Position numbers and translations under genes: made by a program
Origin: Chaetorhynchus papuensis
Taxonomy: Eukaryota; Chordata; Aves; Passeriformes; Rhipiduridae
DNA: 64,000 nucleotides
Assembly: GCA_013396525.1 (NCBI GenBank)
Contig: VWYX01000215.1
Span: 967,512 to 1,031,511 of the forward strand
Reading direction: 5' to 3'
Shown here: positions 21,921 through 34,950 of the stretch, piece after piece
Position numbering within the stretch: position 1 is the stretch's first letter
Layout of the letters: the number at the start of each line of letters is the position of its first letter
The notes under the pieces: generated by a model
What the model was told of the DNA's origin: nothing
The model's database searches: none
The model's input: only the letters and a program-made list of their open reading frames with translations

Positions 21921-24900
21921 GCAACAATCAAACTAAAACTTTTGTGAAAATCAACCCAACAACTAAACTCCCACTGTGGAGGCTTCTGTTTTAAGAGAGA
22001 AAAAGCAGCAGTGAAACTAGTCATTTTTCCTGGCTTGGGGAGACAAAGGACTCATTTCTTCTTATGACTAGAGCATGAACAGGTAGATACCAAAGACTTA
22101 CTACAAAGCACTCAAATCTTAAGTACTTAAGAGGTCAGAAACGGAGATGTTTCTGAACCAAAATGGTTGGTGACAGCTGCCAATTACTAAGTTTCTACTA
22201 TATGAAGGTGTATTGTTTTTTGATGTAAATATCTCAGTTGCCAAAACCTTCAAATATGCTACTGTTTTTTCAGTTTTCTGGAATGGTACCCAACTCCTAA
22301 GCACTTCACTGTATGGATGATTCTTTGTCACCGAAATTCAGCACTGCATAAACCTAAAAAGCTGAGCAGTACCAGTAGCAATAACTGTAAGCACTAAGAA
22401 CAGAAAAAGCCAGGTTTCTTACAGATTTTTGTCCTGAGGTTTGCTGAAATCTAAACATCTCAAAGCTGTGGCAGAAGTGTCATCACACTGGGTGCTCTGT
22501 GCACGTCTGTGGCCTGACGATTCTCAGAGGTGCAACAGAAGCAGTGATCACATCACAGTCCTTCTCTGAGAGTGCTGCCTCTCCGTCTATATGCGGGCAG
22601 GAATTTAATCCCAGGTGGATGGTGAGCTGAAATTGGCCAACAGGACCAAAAGTCAGTGGGACTGGGAAGATGGCATACAATCAGGTCACAGTAGCCTAAT
22701 TTCTTTATGACATTAAGCTAAAAAATAGGTACAGAAAAATCAATGATGGCTCTGAGCAGTGGTTTAAAGTCTAAATTCACTTTATCCTAGACAAAGGCTT
22801 ATCTGCCACACCATCTTTGCATCCTGTTTTGACTGAAGCCAGTGAGAGACCTGCCACTGAGTTCCTTCAAAGTACAGTTGCAAGAAAGAAACTCCACAGC
22901 TCGGGCCAAAATTGTGCTAGTGATATTTTTCTTTTTGAATTAGTGAAGGCAGAATCTGCCTGCTACAGCCCAAAAAAGACATGCTGCCTTTGGAGGACAG
23001 GAGAGCCATGTCTACACAAGTAAAGCATGTCAGGGAGCACTTCTGGCTGCCAGAATTTAATGCCATCCATGGGGGTAGGTGGTTCAGGTCAGGCAGAATG
23101 TGACATAGGCAGCACAGGACAGGGGCCATCTATCCAGTGGCTTGTGGTCAGCAAGTTTTGGAGGCAAGGGTTGTGTAGGATTCAGTACTGTGACAGCAAG
23201 GGGCCCTGGAACATTTCCCACCAGAGTCACAGTTCTAACTAAAGATGCTTGTGGCTTACAGTCTGTACCATGCTGCAGTTTTCAGGCATGCAGGCTAAGC
23301 CCTTGCCAAGGCAGTCATCCTCTCTGGTTTTACATGATAGTACAGACAACACTTGAGCAATGAATAGTTTAGATTGAGGTCCTGACCATCATTGTGTCCT
23401 GATTCAGCTCATGCTGAGGTATGCTGCTCCTTAGCAGCTGTCCTAGGGGAGCAGAGGAGCCTCTTGGTGAATAATCAGGGTTCTCCAGGGATGAGGACAG
23501 TACTAACCAGTGTCTTCACCACTTACTCTCTCCTTCCTTGCTGACCATTCAGTGACAGCAAGCCTCAGGGCAGGTCTGCCCACAGGCCAGGAGCTACACA
23601 GCCAGCAGGGCTGCTCCTGGGCTGCTCCTGATCTCTGCCACAGTTGCTGCTGGCCCCTGACACAGGACCCTTCTCACAAAGACTTCAGCCCTGATCCCTG
23701 CCTCTGCTTGGGAAGTGTTTTGACCTGCACATGTCCTGTCCCTCATCACACCATGTTATTCTGCTCTTCACACCCCTGCTGCAGGGTAGGCAGTGGTTAG
23801 AGAGCAGGTATCTGCTGGGGAGCTTTGCTCACTCTCCTGCTTGCTGTCGGAGCTGAGCAATACTTGCAAGGCAGAAAGCACCATTTTGCAACAGTGTTTT
23901 GACGTTACGTCAGATAATAGGTGCCAAAATAAAAAAAAGTGTATCAACACATCTATTTTCTTCACAGTTCAGATGATAAGAGATGGTAAATATTTTCTAC
24001 AGTCCAAACAGTCTCGATTTCTCTGTGTCCATCTTCCCCCAAGGACACTGATGCTGAGTGCGTAGGCAGTTGATTCATGCTGACAGTTGGCTGTGACTGG
24101 AAACCCTGTTAGTAACTCTTGCTATTTCCACCTCCAAACTTCCATATGCCTTGGCATCCTACCCACCTGACTCAAAAGACTCTGTCTTGCACTTTGGGAG
24201 GAGCCAGAGGAATGCTTTTTTACGTGGGGCCAGGTGTCCTCCCTCTGATTTTGTGCCCAGAATTTCCAGAGAACATAGGAAAATGCTTCTGTGAGGTAGC
24301 TTGTTTCTGGCTAATTTTTAGCACTGCAAAGTTAGCTCTTGGATAATACCACATTTCACAAAACGAGTTCATTCATCATACGCCATCTTGCCTGATGCAG
24401 GCTCCATGGAATTACAGGTAGAGGCTCCAACCTACAAAGCATCAGACCTTGTGGATGGTTGATCAGGATTATGTGCTCCGATATTACATTTCTACTATAT
24501 CTTCCAGCTGGGAAGCCCTCTATCAGGTCAGTGATGGTAAGGAGAACCTTGCAGGAACCTAAGGCACTTGGATCTTTTCCTTTTTACCTCAAAACTCCTT
24601 AAATCAAAACCTGTATTTTTGTTCTATTGTATTTTATCTCCCCACTTTCAACTCTACAAGTAAGAACTTCTGTGCATGGATTTTCAGTTAAGATATATGC
24701 AAAGGAGATAAAAAAAATGATGTGATTGAATCAACAGGCTAAGAATGTGTCAGTGTCACACAAGAAATACAAATCATGCAACTGTTTTCAATGTATATAT
24801 AACGGCACAAGTGAGAGCAGAAGTTGGTTGAAAGATGGAAATTACCTTAATTTCAGTTGCCAGGACAAATAGGAACAGAGGAAAAACACATCATACAGTT

Positions 24901-26309
24901 TAAAGTCATTCCTGCCCTTCTGAAGAGCACTCAGCAGGGCACTCATTTCACTCTTACCCAGAAAAACTGCTTCCCCAGAAGCTTTCATTTTCTAGCAGGG
25001 CTGTGCTTTGCCTTGGAGCATCATATTTAAAAAGGATTCTAATACAGAAATGGGGAAATGATATTACTAGTTACCTCCAGTTCAATTTTCTTCTCTTAAA
25101 ATTCAGTCAGACTTCTGTCAGCTGAAGGTATGTATTGTTGATCGGTTTATTTCATTTTCAAACTGAGCATTTGAAAGAGCGCCTGGGAGGAGTTGTCTGC
25201 TCACTTTGCAGTCAGTGGAGGGAGAGAGGCACTGGCAAGAGCCACATCAGCCCTCAATGTGTGCTCTGCAGTCTCCTGCCCAGGCAGAGGCAGCTGAGAC
25301 AGTCCCCTTTAAGAAGATTCCTGGCATTTACACAGACAAACTGAGGTTAATTTCATCTTAATTGGAAAAGACAAGGGGAGTGCAGTAGAGAGAAGCCCCC
25401 TACCATAAGACACGCACTGACAGCGTTTTTTATTCACTTTATCCAAAGAAGTCTCTGGGCTTCGCAGCTTGTTCTCCACATTTCTCAGGAAAAAAAAAGA
25501 AATTAGATGTTTTTTGCAGGCTGGTTTACACACAGAATAAATTTCTCTTCCCCTAAACTAAATTTATCTGGTAGCTGCTTCCTTAGCCAATCTCTTGTTC
25601 CAGATTGAGATAGGAAGAAATAATCCCAAATGTGACCTTTTCTGCAGGAAGGGGCTTTAGTTTTTCAAACGGGCTTATGGAGCAGCCATTTAATTTAAGA
25701 AAGTTATAAATAATTTTTCTCCTTCCTTTAGTATGACTGGTATCTGTCTCAGAGCACAGCCTTGGAGTCACATGTAGGAGGTAGACTGGAAAGTCCTGGA
25801 AGTTGTGACTGGTCCATAGACTTGGTCCAGAGCACAAATGTACTCTGAACAGTGTGGTCTGTGCTGGTGGATGAACTTTTTGTCTTCCTTAGAGGAGTTT
25901 TGCACATGGTTACAAATTCAACCAGGACATGGGAAAAGCAAAAAGTCAAGGTAAAGTGAAAAGTCAGTAGGAGTTCCCTTGTCCAATTCAGTTTTGCAAA
26001 GCATCAAGAAGCCCAGCTCATCAAGGAATCTCTTACCCTATTTTTAAAGCAAAACCTTTTGTTGTGCTGGGATCATTTTCTGAGACCAGTGCTTCCACTT
26101 GTGCCCTTGCTGCCCTTCACAAGGCAGGTACAACATTCACAGTCAGCCCAGAATCTCAGTCACCTCCTGCTCCCACTGAGCTCTGCCCCTCAGTCCTGGC
26201 CATCAGCGCTGTGATAACCACAGTCTAAGGAAGCAGAAACATCCCAAAGAACCTGGAAGCCATCCTGAAACACACATTTGAGTTCAAATTTACATATTAA
26301 GTCAGCAGC
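21921..26309. other. Intergenic / XCR1 upstream region
   Basis: A noncoding first exon of XCR1 may lie here but was not identified. No intact gene, RNA gene or clear repeat family was seen. Small open frames of 60-100 codons on both strands show no domains. Confidence 0.55.
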
Positions 26310-26505
26310 CCACAGCTTGGACAGGTGCACCCTTTGCTGGGTTAAGAACTGGCTGGATGGCTGGGCCCTGAGTGTCATGGTGAATGGTGCCACATCCAGT
26401 CACTACTGGTGTCCCCCAGGGATCTGCGTTGGGCCCAGTCCTGTTTAATATCTTTACTCATTATCTGGACAAGGGTGTTCAGTCTACCATTAGCAAATTT
26501 GCAGT
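26310..26505 (+). mobile_element. CR1 LINE internal fragment (reverse transcriptase region)
   Basis: A frame contains GVPQGSALGPVLFNIF followed by YLDKGVQS, the conserved reverse transcriptase motif of CR1 ORF2 (normally VPQGSVLGPVLFNIF). Upstream NWLDGWA-like codons fit the same element. It is broken by stops and cut at both ends. Confidence 0.8.
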
Positions 26506-28242
26506 TTTATCCTGCTGAGGCCGGTTAGAAAGGACGTGGTGCCGGCAGCTGGGCAGCAGCTGTCCAACAGAGCACAGGCAGGAGCAACCTTGGCCAAAGA
26601 GGCTCGTGTGGAAGTGGAGGTTGGTATCTTGCCTGTGGTTGCCTGCAACAGGCTTTGTGCCAGCAGGATTGCAGCTCTGGGTATTCTCCATGCTCCCCCA
26701 GGGCAAGGGCAAGGAGAAATCCAGCCCCTTAATTTGGCTGGGTGGTGCAAAGGAGAGCATCGCTCCCTGCTTGCAGCCAGGCAGGGTTTGGCCGTGGTTT
26801 ACCTGGTAGTTCATGCAGGGAGGGGGATGAGTAAACAATTCTACAAGGTGATAAGAAGTAGTCCTTTTGGTAATAATTGGCTGTAAGGAAACAGAAAACA
26901 GGAGTTTTCTGGGATTTTTTGAGTGGAGAAATTGTCAGTTTGTTTCTACAATGTAGACAAGCGAGAGTTTAAATGCATTTTTTTGCAAGCTAAGAGGAAG
27001 CTTGCACTGATCTCTGTGTCTGACATGTAATTCTGATTTTTCTTAATAGCAGCACTCCTGCCAGGCCCTGAACACCAACTCATTTCTCTTTTCCAGACAG
27101 CAGTGACATGGCATACCACTTTCCCATCTGCTCCGTAGAGAACATAAATGCTCCATTATTTGGCCGTGAGAGAGACCATCACTTTGTTTCTTAGTAGCTG
27201 GGTTTCTTGGCAGTCGAAACCAAGCAAAACCACTTCTTATCTTTCTTGCTAATGCAGAACATATCTGCAGGTTCCTGCTGCCAACAAAATGTTGGCCCCT
27301 CCCCAGCTCTGTGTGCAGATCTACACATATCCTCCTGAGGGTACACTGGAAGATGGGGCTGTCTTTAAGAGATCTCACTGGCCACTGCACTATATTTAAA
27401 CAGCAATCCTAGAGCTGAATAAGTCTGTTAAGTAAAATGTGTGTAAAGAAGCTGACTCTATTCCCCCACACGTTCTTACAGGCAAAAACCAAAGCAGACT
27501 ATTAAGACAAAGAGCACATCACAGTTTTGGAAGAAATAATCTCATGTCTTTCTCCAAAGCTTAGCAAAATTCAAGCCTCCACATAGAGTTCATGAACTCA
27601 TTTTTATGGCTCAGAGACAATGTGGAGAACAGGGTTGTATTTTTCTACAGAATTCCATTCTGCTGGTGTATTTAAGCTATATGCACCCTTTTTTTTTTCC
27701 CCAAGAGGATTATGAGCCATATGTCTAAAGAATTTGTGTACCACATCTTGGGTGGGATTTCCAGTGTTCCTGCTGGGCCCATTGCTGCAGGAATGATGCT
27801 GAAACAGATGGAAACTGTGCTGACAGCCGTTGATGTGACCAGTATGTACAAGGGGGTGCTGCCCTGCTCCTGAGGCTCCTGACTGCAGCCCTGGGATGTG
27901 GCCTGGGGAGAGGAAATGGGAAGCAGCTTCAGCATCAGTGTGTGCAGGCAGAAGGAGGTGTGTTTTCCAGAGAGATGGATGAGCAATGTCTCTGCAAGGA
28001 GCCCAGCTTTGTCACAAAGTCCGTCCTCGGCCCTGGCAGTGCAGCCACAATCTGTTTTTATTGACTGTGAAATGGGCTCACTCGTATCAGACCATTCCCA
28101 CTTACGAAGCCATTCTGATGCTGAAGTCCCAGAGACTTGCAAGGCTTTAGCCAAAGGGAGAAAGAGGAGAAAGGGAGAAAATCCTACCCAGTGAGCCATG
28201 TTTGCACAAAGCGTAAGGCTGGGTGTAGTGTAAGGAAGCAAA
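26506..28242. other. Intergenic
   Basis: It includes a 194-codon open frame on the minus strand (27672-28256) with no recognisable domain, probably chance. There is a poly-T run near 27690. Nothing else can be supported. Confidence 0.5.
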
Positions 28243-28930
28243 AAACATAGAAACATAGATTGTTAAGGGGCTGGAAGGGACCTTAAAGATCATCTAGTCC
28301 CAACCCTCCTGCCACAGGCAGACACTCCTCCCACTAGACCAGGTTGCTCAATGCTCCATCCAACCTGGCTTTGAACACTGTCAGGGTTGTGGCATCCACA
28401 GCCTCTCTGGGCAACCTGTGCCAGTGGCTCACCCCTCTCAGAGCAGAAAATTTCTTCCTAATGTCTAACCTAAATTTCCCCTTTCTCAATTTGTACCCAT
28501 TACTCCTTGTCCTATCACTGCAGTTCCTCATGAAAAGTCCCTCTCTGACTTCCCTGTGGGCCCCCTTCAGATATTGGAAGGTTGCTATGTGGTCTCCACA
28601 AAACCTTCTCTTCTCCAGGCTGAACAGCCCCAACTTTCTCAGCCTGTCTTTGTAGGGGAGGTGCTCCAGTCCCCTTATGAATTTTGTGGTCTCCTCTGGA
28701 CTTGCTCCAACACTTCCATGTCCTTCTTTTGTCAGGGACACCAGAACTGTACTCAGCACTCCAGGTAGCTCCTCACAAGAGCAGAGTAGAGGGACAGAAT
28801 CACCTTTCTTGACCTGCTGGCCATACTTCTTTTGATGCAGCCCAGGATTCATTTTGCTTTCTGGTCTGTGAGTGCAAACTGTTGGCTCATATCGAGTTTT
28901 TCATCAACCATCACAGAACTGTGTATGTCA
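28243..28930 (-). mobile_element. CR1 LINE, 3' terminal ~690 bp with open ORF2 C-terminus
   Basis: Read on the minus strand, it runs from gatgaaaaactcgatatgag through the ORF2 C-terminus to the terminus ggtcccttccagccccttaa and a tctatgtttctatg octamer tail. A 172-codon open frame (28334-28852) carries DRLRKLGLFSLEKRRFCGD, FQYLKGAHREVREGLF, KFRLDIRKKFSA and ARLDGALSNLV, all standard CR1 ORF2 C-terminal motifs. It is the longest CR1 piece in the window and 5' truncated. Confidence 0.95.
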
Positions 28931-31900
28931 CTGCTGTCTTCTCAGAACTTTCTAACCAGTTCTGTTTTGCTTTCCCTTCATCACATCCCTTGTGCTTATC
29001 AGAACATCAGAGAGTTTGAGTTTGCCTTATTCAGCCCACTGGTACTTGCTGGCATCAGCTACTGCCTACCCCAATCCCACGTGGCTCCTTGGCACCCAGA
29101 CCCAGCTGGGTAGCACCCTGTGTGCCTTCACCACTCACAATGGACTGCCCTGGCCAGGCTGGGAGCCCTTTCATGCTCCCCTCAGTGTGGAACTCAGCTG
29201 AGGCAGCGAAGGGGAGCCTTTTCATGTGGATGCAAAAGCAAGACTGAAGAACAAAGGGCTGCAGCCAGGTCAATGAATGAAGCATGGCTGTATCCCCCTC
29301 TCCACTGGCTCTGTGATGGTCCCTCTCCTGCTGGTGTGAGTTGCTACCAGCAACTTGGTGGACACTTGAATGGACATGCTGCAGCTCTCATGAAGACTAA
29401 AACCTGATTTACGAGCAGCCCCCTGTGCCCAGAGGGACAGGGTGACTCAGCATGAGGCAAGTCACAGTATGGCATTTGCCTGTCACCAGGACAAATTTGT
29501 TGGCTGCTGTGTTGTCCCTGCTTTTTCTCAGGGTGGCAGCTGCTCTGTGTTCTGACAGAAGTTTGGATGAGGCACAGACCTCTTGACACTGCAGACCTGA
29601 AGTGCTCCCACTGCCACAGAGGTGCAGGACATCTGAGCACACCTCGCTGCTGTTCTGCTGCCCCCTCTGCTGCCACCCATCTGAATTACTTGGCTCCCAG
29701 AATTGCCGCTCCGCACTGCAGCCTGTGAAACCTGAGAGGGTGATGCTAGAAAACCAGATGAAACAATAAAGGAAGGCAAAAAAACCCACTCTGCTCACCA
29801 CTGACCACTAATTTCCTTTGAGTTTTGGAGAAGAGTATGTACAGGTTGCATATACATAGAGTGTATATATGTTCTCCTTGCTCCTAGTGGCCTTCTGCTT
29901 CTGGAGAGAACCAAAGGCTGGGGCTGTTCTTTGGGATAAATTTGGAGTCAGAGAAAAGAGGTGAGGATGAAGGGTGGTCAGAACTATAACAGCTTTTAAA
30001 AAAATTGCAAGGGAGAAGCATAAGATTGCAAGGTAGAATGGCCTGAGGCTTTATTGGGTTGATAACCTGATGGCATCTCAAATGGTGGTTGGGAAGTAGC
30101 TCAGTGAGGGGGTGGCTCAGTCAGACTTCGGGAAAACAGAATTGACTGTGGAAAGCAAATCTTTTTGTAATTAAAATTAAGTTTTCTGCTGCAGACAGAG
30201 TTGGAGGAATTTCCTTGTGCAAAGACATTTCCAGAACACAGCCAGTTTCCCAACACTCTTTGTCTTATGAGTCAAAGGAAAATAAATCACTTTTGATAAA
30301 ACAACTCCCAAAACACAGCACATTCAGAGCAGTGTTTGCGTTAACAATGAGGCAACTAATAGCTTGCACCAGAAACAATTGACCACAACCAACAACATTC
30401 CTGTACTGTTTTAGTCACTACTTCCCCAAACCCCAGCACTTCCTCCTGGTGTGCCATGCCTGCTCAAAGGCTAGAGGCACAGCTCAGATAAGGTGCATCT
30501 CTTCAAATATTGTCCCCCAGTTGTCCCAGAACAACTGCAGCAGCAATGACTTCTCAAGCTGATCCTGCAGTGACTGCAGTTCAGACAGCCCTGGACTGCA
30601 TCTGGTCTGTGCCACCAGGTGAAATCTATCTCCTGGCAGACAGAGTCAGTGCATGCTTTCCTCTCAATAGGCCTTTCAGAGAAGAAATCCTTTCCTTTGG
30701 CTACCCCTGTGAGCACAGCTGTTCCTTTCAAAGGTTTGGGCTGCAATACTGCTGGCTGAAACATTCATTCTGAGCCCAGAAATTCTTAAGATCCTGCTAG
30801 ACCTGGCCTGGTCTCACACTCCCACATCTTTTTCTCTAGCATTTTGCTCATTTGTTTATATTGAAGATTGACTGTTGTTACAAGAGGCATCTCAAAGTGC
30901 TTTACCACTTTGCAGAAGACATCTGCACATTTCCATCTGCCACACCATGTCGCTTGTACACATATTTCAGCACCAAAGTATGAGCAAGCAGGTGGCCAGC
31001 AGCAGCAAGTCCACCCAGATAAGGGGCTCTTCAGCAGAAAGTCTGTTGTAGCCCACATTCCCCAGCAGGGGGTAACACCAGGGGCTCCATGTGTGAAGCA
31101 TTGGTGAACCGGGACAAAATCTTAATATTCCAGTTCCTGAGCCATTTCATAACATCTCTGGCCATCTGTCCTTTGGCAAGACCTTGTGGTAAGTGCAGCG
31201 GGGGCAAACAATGCTTTATGCAACCAGGGATGGCATGCTCTTCCCAAAACTGCTCCCCAGCTCCTAGATTGCACTACACTTACCCCGAGATAGCTCCAGT
31301 CACTGGGGCCACCTGGCCTGTTCAACTCACCTGGCAGAGGCATATCCTCCTTCTTTACTGATATAATGCTCAAACCACATTAAAAAAACACTGTTGTGTC
31401 TTTCAAGGAAAATCAGGTTTGTGAGCTGGGCTCACAATTGTGGCCAGGTCCTTCCCACAAATTAAAGGGCAGAAAACCAAAAGGCAAGAAGCTGAAGGCA
31501 GTAATGCAATTAGGAGCTGTTAGCACGAGTATCCAGGCTTGCAAAAAGGTGAAATAATCTAGAAAAATTGTCTCCTTGGACCCTTTCTCTTTTCAAATTA
31601 TTCCTTGTTTAAAACAGGCTTTAAATACATTTGTGGATGATAAGGAAATTCAAGCTAGTTAACCATGGATGACATGAAGAATACACTCAGGACATAGAAT
31701 CAACAAATATATTTCCTTCTTCAAAACTGGGATGTGATCCCACCTCTCCCTTCCCAGCCCAAAGGAGCAGCCCCATGGTGTCTCAGCCCCAGGGAGCAAA
31801 AGGTTTTCAAGTTTCCCTGCGAGGGCTTTCAGTCAGAGACAAAACCCTTGAATTTTGCTATGTAGTTTAACCACCACCCCAAGTGACCAGAGCTACTTCT

Positions 31901-32800
31901 ATACGTGTCAGCACCTCTTCTCCAGCACCTGAGCTGAGGTGCAAAGAGCAAACCTCCAACCCTGATCTTGCAGCAGGCACTTGCAGGGCTGTGCAGTGCA
32001 GTGGGATCAAGCATGCATGTGGAAAACCATACGGTGTGCCTGCTGAGGCTGCTCCTTCACTGGGCAAGAGGCAGCCAAGCACGAAGGAGGTGGGCAATGC
32101 AAATCACTTGACCTGGGGCTCTGCAGCAGCCTGTCTGTCTTGGAAGACATAGCCAAAGCCCTGTGCAGTCATGGCTTTGTGAAATGCAGCAAGCAGTCTT
32201 TGTGAACTGCTCCTGAGCTTCGTGCCAGTTCTTGTGGAACTCTGTCCTTATGGGGGTCAAGACCCTGCACCACCAAGCCCCTGTTCAGCTCTGGATGCCA
32301 GAGCTCACTGGAAGTGTAGACCCCAGCTCTAAGTGTGAGTTCCCATCTCAACCAGAATTAACCTGCACTAGTTCAGAGTAAAGTCTGTGTTCCTTTTGGT
32401 CACAAACTACCTCTTCTTTTCCTGAAACAAAATGCAATTCTCTCTTACTCTGGAATTTCCCACAGCACCAAAAAGGCCAACTTCTGCTGAGCCCTACACA
32501 AGACGCTGCCACCTGTGAGCTATAAAATTGTCAGTAGCATTCTGTGGCTGATGTGAGCAAAGTGAGGTTTGCAGAAGGAGGTTTTTAAAGACCAGACATG
32601 ACACAGAAAGAAAAACCAAGATGCTTGGAGAGCTTGTGTGCTGGTAGAGGAGCCTCAGTGAGTCCTTCTCTTTCAGGTTTTCTTCTATGATTGAGATATC
32701 AAACATCTCAGCTCTGTCCATCACACTGTTGCTTTTCTCACCAATGTCTCTTGTTCTAGCAAAAGATACAACCTGTTGCTGCAGGTAAAGTCTGGCTGAC
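28931..32800. other. Intergenic
   Basis: No gene or clear repeat was recognised. Open frames up to about 130 codons (for example 29409-29801 minus) lack domain content. Confidence 0.55.
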
Positions 32801-33000
32801 TTAGATATTCAGAAGAAATTCTTCACTATGAGGATGCTGAGGAACTAAAACAGGTTGTCCAGAGAAGCTGTGGCTGCCCCATCCCTGGCAGTGCTCAAGG
32901 CCAGGCTGGATGAGGCTGTGAGGAAGGGAGGTGTCCCTGTCCATGGCAGGCAGGGTGGAACTAGATGGTCCTTTCACCTGAAACCATTCTATGATTCTAT
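32801..33000 (+). mobile_element. CR1 LINE 3'-end fragment
   Basis: It starts in gaagaaattcttcactatga and passes the segment caggttgtccagagaagctgtgg. It ends at aaaccattctatgattctat, the canonical CR1 terminus in plus orientation. 5' truncated. Confidence 0.93.
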
Positions 33001-33237
33001 GCCTTCAGGTATAACACATGTTCCCTAGAGCACATGCACGTTGTGGGAGGCACCCTAAGATCCAGAATGATTATTGGGATGGTAGCTTTGGTAGCCATCC
33101 TGCTCAGCAACAGCCTGACCTGCTCATGCCCTTCAGCAGCAGCACTGCGCTTTTCTATACAGGTTAAGGATGTGTCTGTTTAACTTTGACTGCATATTTA
33201 CAGCTATTATTGGGGTTTTTAGATCTGTAAGTAAAGC

Positions 33238-33421
33238 TGTAGAGATTTGCCCGGTTTTTGCGTTAGCACCGGCAGATTTGGCGAGTTGCTGGCGCACTGT
33301 GCCTGCGGTGACGCTGCAGAGGGGAGCCGGGCGCGGGCTGCGCAGTGGTCATGGTTAGCAATAGGTGGCACGCTTGAGCAGGGTAACCCCTGCCTTGCCT
33401 CGGCAGCCCGAGAGATCCCCG
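33238..33421 (+). promoter_or_regulatory. Isolated CpG-rich patch with a splice donor
   Basis: About fifteen CpGs occur in roughly 180 bp, against a CpG-poor background on both sides. The patch ends at a consensus donor (ccccg|gtaaggg, GT at 33422-33423) on the plus strand. This could be a small promoter and noncoding first exon, possibly of the chemokine receptor gene 20 kb downstream or of a long noncoding RNA. No coding frame is recognised. It may instead be a conserved regulatory element or an old GC-rich insertion. Confidence 0.4.
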
Positions 33422-33423
33422 GT

Positions 33424-34848
33424 AAGGGACCTGACAGACAGAGCTCTCCTCCAAAGGGAGGATTAGAGGAACACCTGCTCTTCAGCAGGCACATACATCC
33501 ACACCTACATCGGCTGCTGATAAGCAGAGCTGCTGGGAAACTAGATTTGATGAGGTCTTGCTGCAGGTGACTCCAGGTCCCTCGTGCTGTTCTCAGGGCA
33601 CTGGGGTGCTGGTGTGTGCTGTTCATCAATGCTGTTAGGACAAGATGATTCTTTTGTTTCCCTCTCCACTCCCCTACTCCCCTTAGCCACTCTCGATGAG
33701 CCTCTGCAGGACTTCACCTCCCATCCAGTCTGGAACTCCATCACAGCAGCCTGGAGCTGGCTCTCTTATTGCTGCCTCAACTTCTCCCTCCCTGCTGCCT
33801 TCAAACCACCTGGCTGGGATGTTTCTGGGACCTGTGGTCTTCCCCAGGCGGCCAAGTCTCTCCTGGAAAGCACATGAGTGTCTCCAAGCACTGCCTGCAT
33901 ATGCATGGGTGATTTATGGTTCAGTTCGTGAAGCCAGACTAAAACCTCAGCAGCAATAGTGTATTTTCAGATCCACTGGAAATGAAAATATTTGAGGTTT
34001 GCTCTTAGTGAAAAAGTAAGAAAAACACCCATCTCTTTGGGACCAAATGTTTCATGGGGAGAGGCAGAAGGGCACTCTAATTACCCAGTGGTTTTCTTGT
34101 TTCTCAAAGTGTAAGCATAATTTTCAAGAAAAACCACAAGAGCAGAACATGAAGAAAGGCAAGCCTGGCATTTAGAAAAAATCTTGGATGTCAACTTTTC
34201 ACAACGTTTTCCTTTTTTTTTTCTTCTATTTATTATTTTTATTTTCCAACTGAAGCTGTTTGCTAAATGCTCCTCACTTCCCAAAGGCTGCTGGAAATGA
34301 CTCAGCTGTGCACAGGGCTGACAGGGCACGGCTGTGGCTGGGCACTGACAGATGCCTCTGACTCAGGCTGGGCGCTGCCCCGTCCCCTCTGCCTGCCCAG
34401 GCTGGACTGGCACCCCCCTAGGGCTGGGACCTCTTTCTGAGCAGGTGAAGACCACCCTGGCCCCACGGGAGGTGCAAGGTGCCCTTGCTCCATCCTTGAG
34501 CCTCACTGTCCTGGTCCCCAGCCTGCCCCTGGGCAGGAGGAATGCCAATTTGTTTCTAGAAGATTCACAGTGTTTCCAAAGAGAAGGAGTCTCAAATGAG
34601 AGGCACCATCTGCCCAAGTCTGATGGACAAAAATGTTGTGGTTTGGCTTGAATTTTAAATAAAAATACGGCACATTTTTTTATCACAGCTTCCCCACCAA
34701 CAGCCACTTTCACACTTTGTCTGGTAAAAATCATGTAATGTGATAACATGGTAAATAGGTTTCAAAGTTCCCTTTCTCAAAGACACCCTGACACTTTGTC
34801 CTATCTTGGCTTCAACCTGGATGTATCCACGTTGCTGATTAACACTAA
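33424..34848. other. Intergenic
   Basis: Nothing recognisable apart from a T-rich run near 34210-34240. Confidence 0.5.
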
Positions 34849-34950
34849 AATTCTTAAAATATTCTTAAATTATTCTTATAATAAAAAATTTAATTATTCT
34901 TAAGACACTCCTTAAAATTATTGAACATATTCTTAAATTATTCTTAAAAA
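34849..34950. repeat. AT-rich degenerate tandem repeat (attcttaaa unit)
   Basis: At least six imperfect occurrences of attcttaaa/tattcttaaa in about 100 bp. Low-complexity repeat; no function inferred. Confidence 0.8.

Noticed and set aside
27672..28256. 194-codon minus-strand open frame
   Set aside because: No recognisable domain, residue mix without pattern, and its 5' end runs into the CR1 tail. Probably chance.
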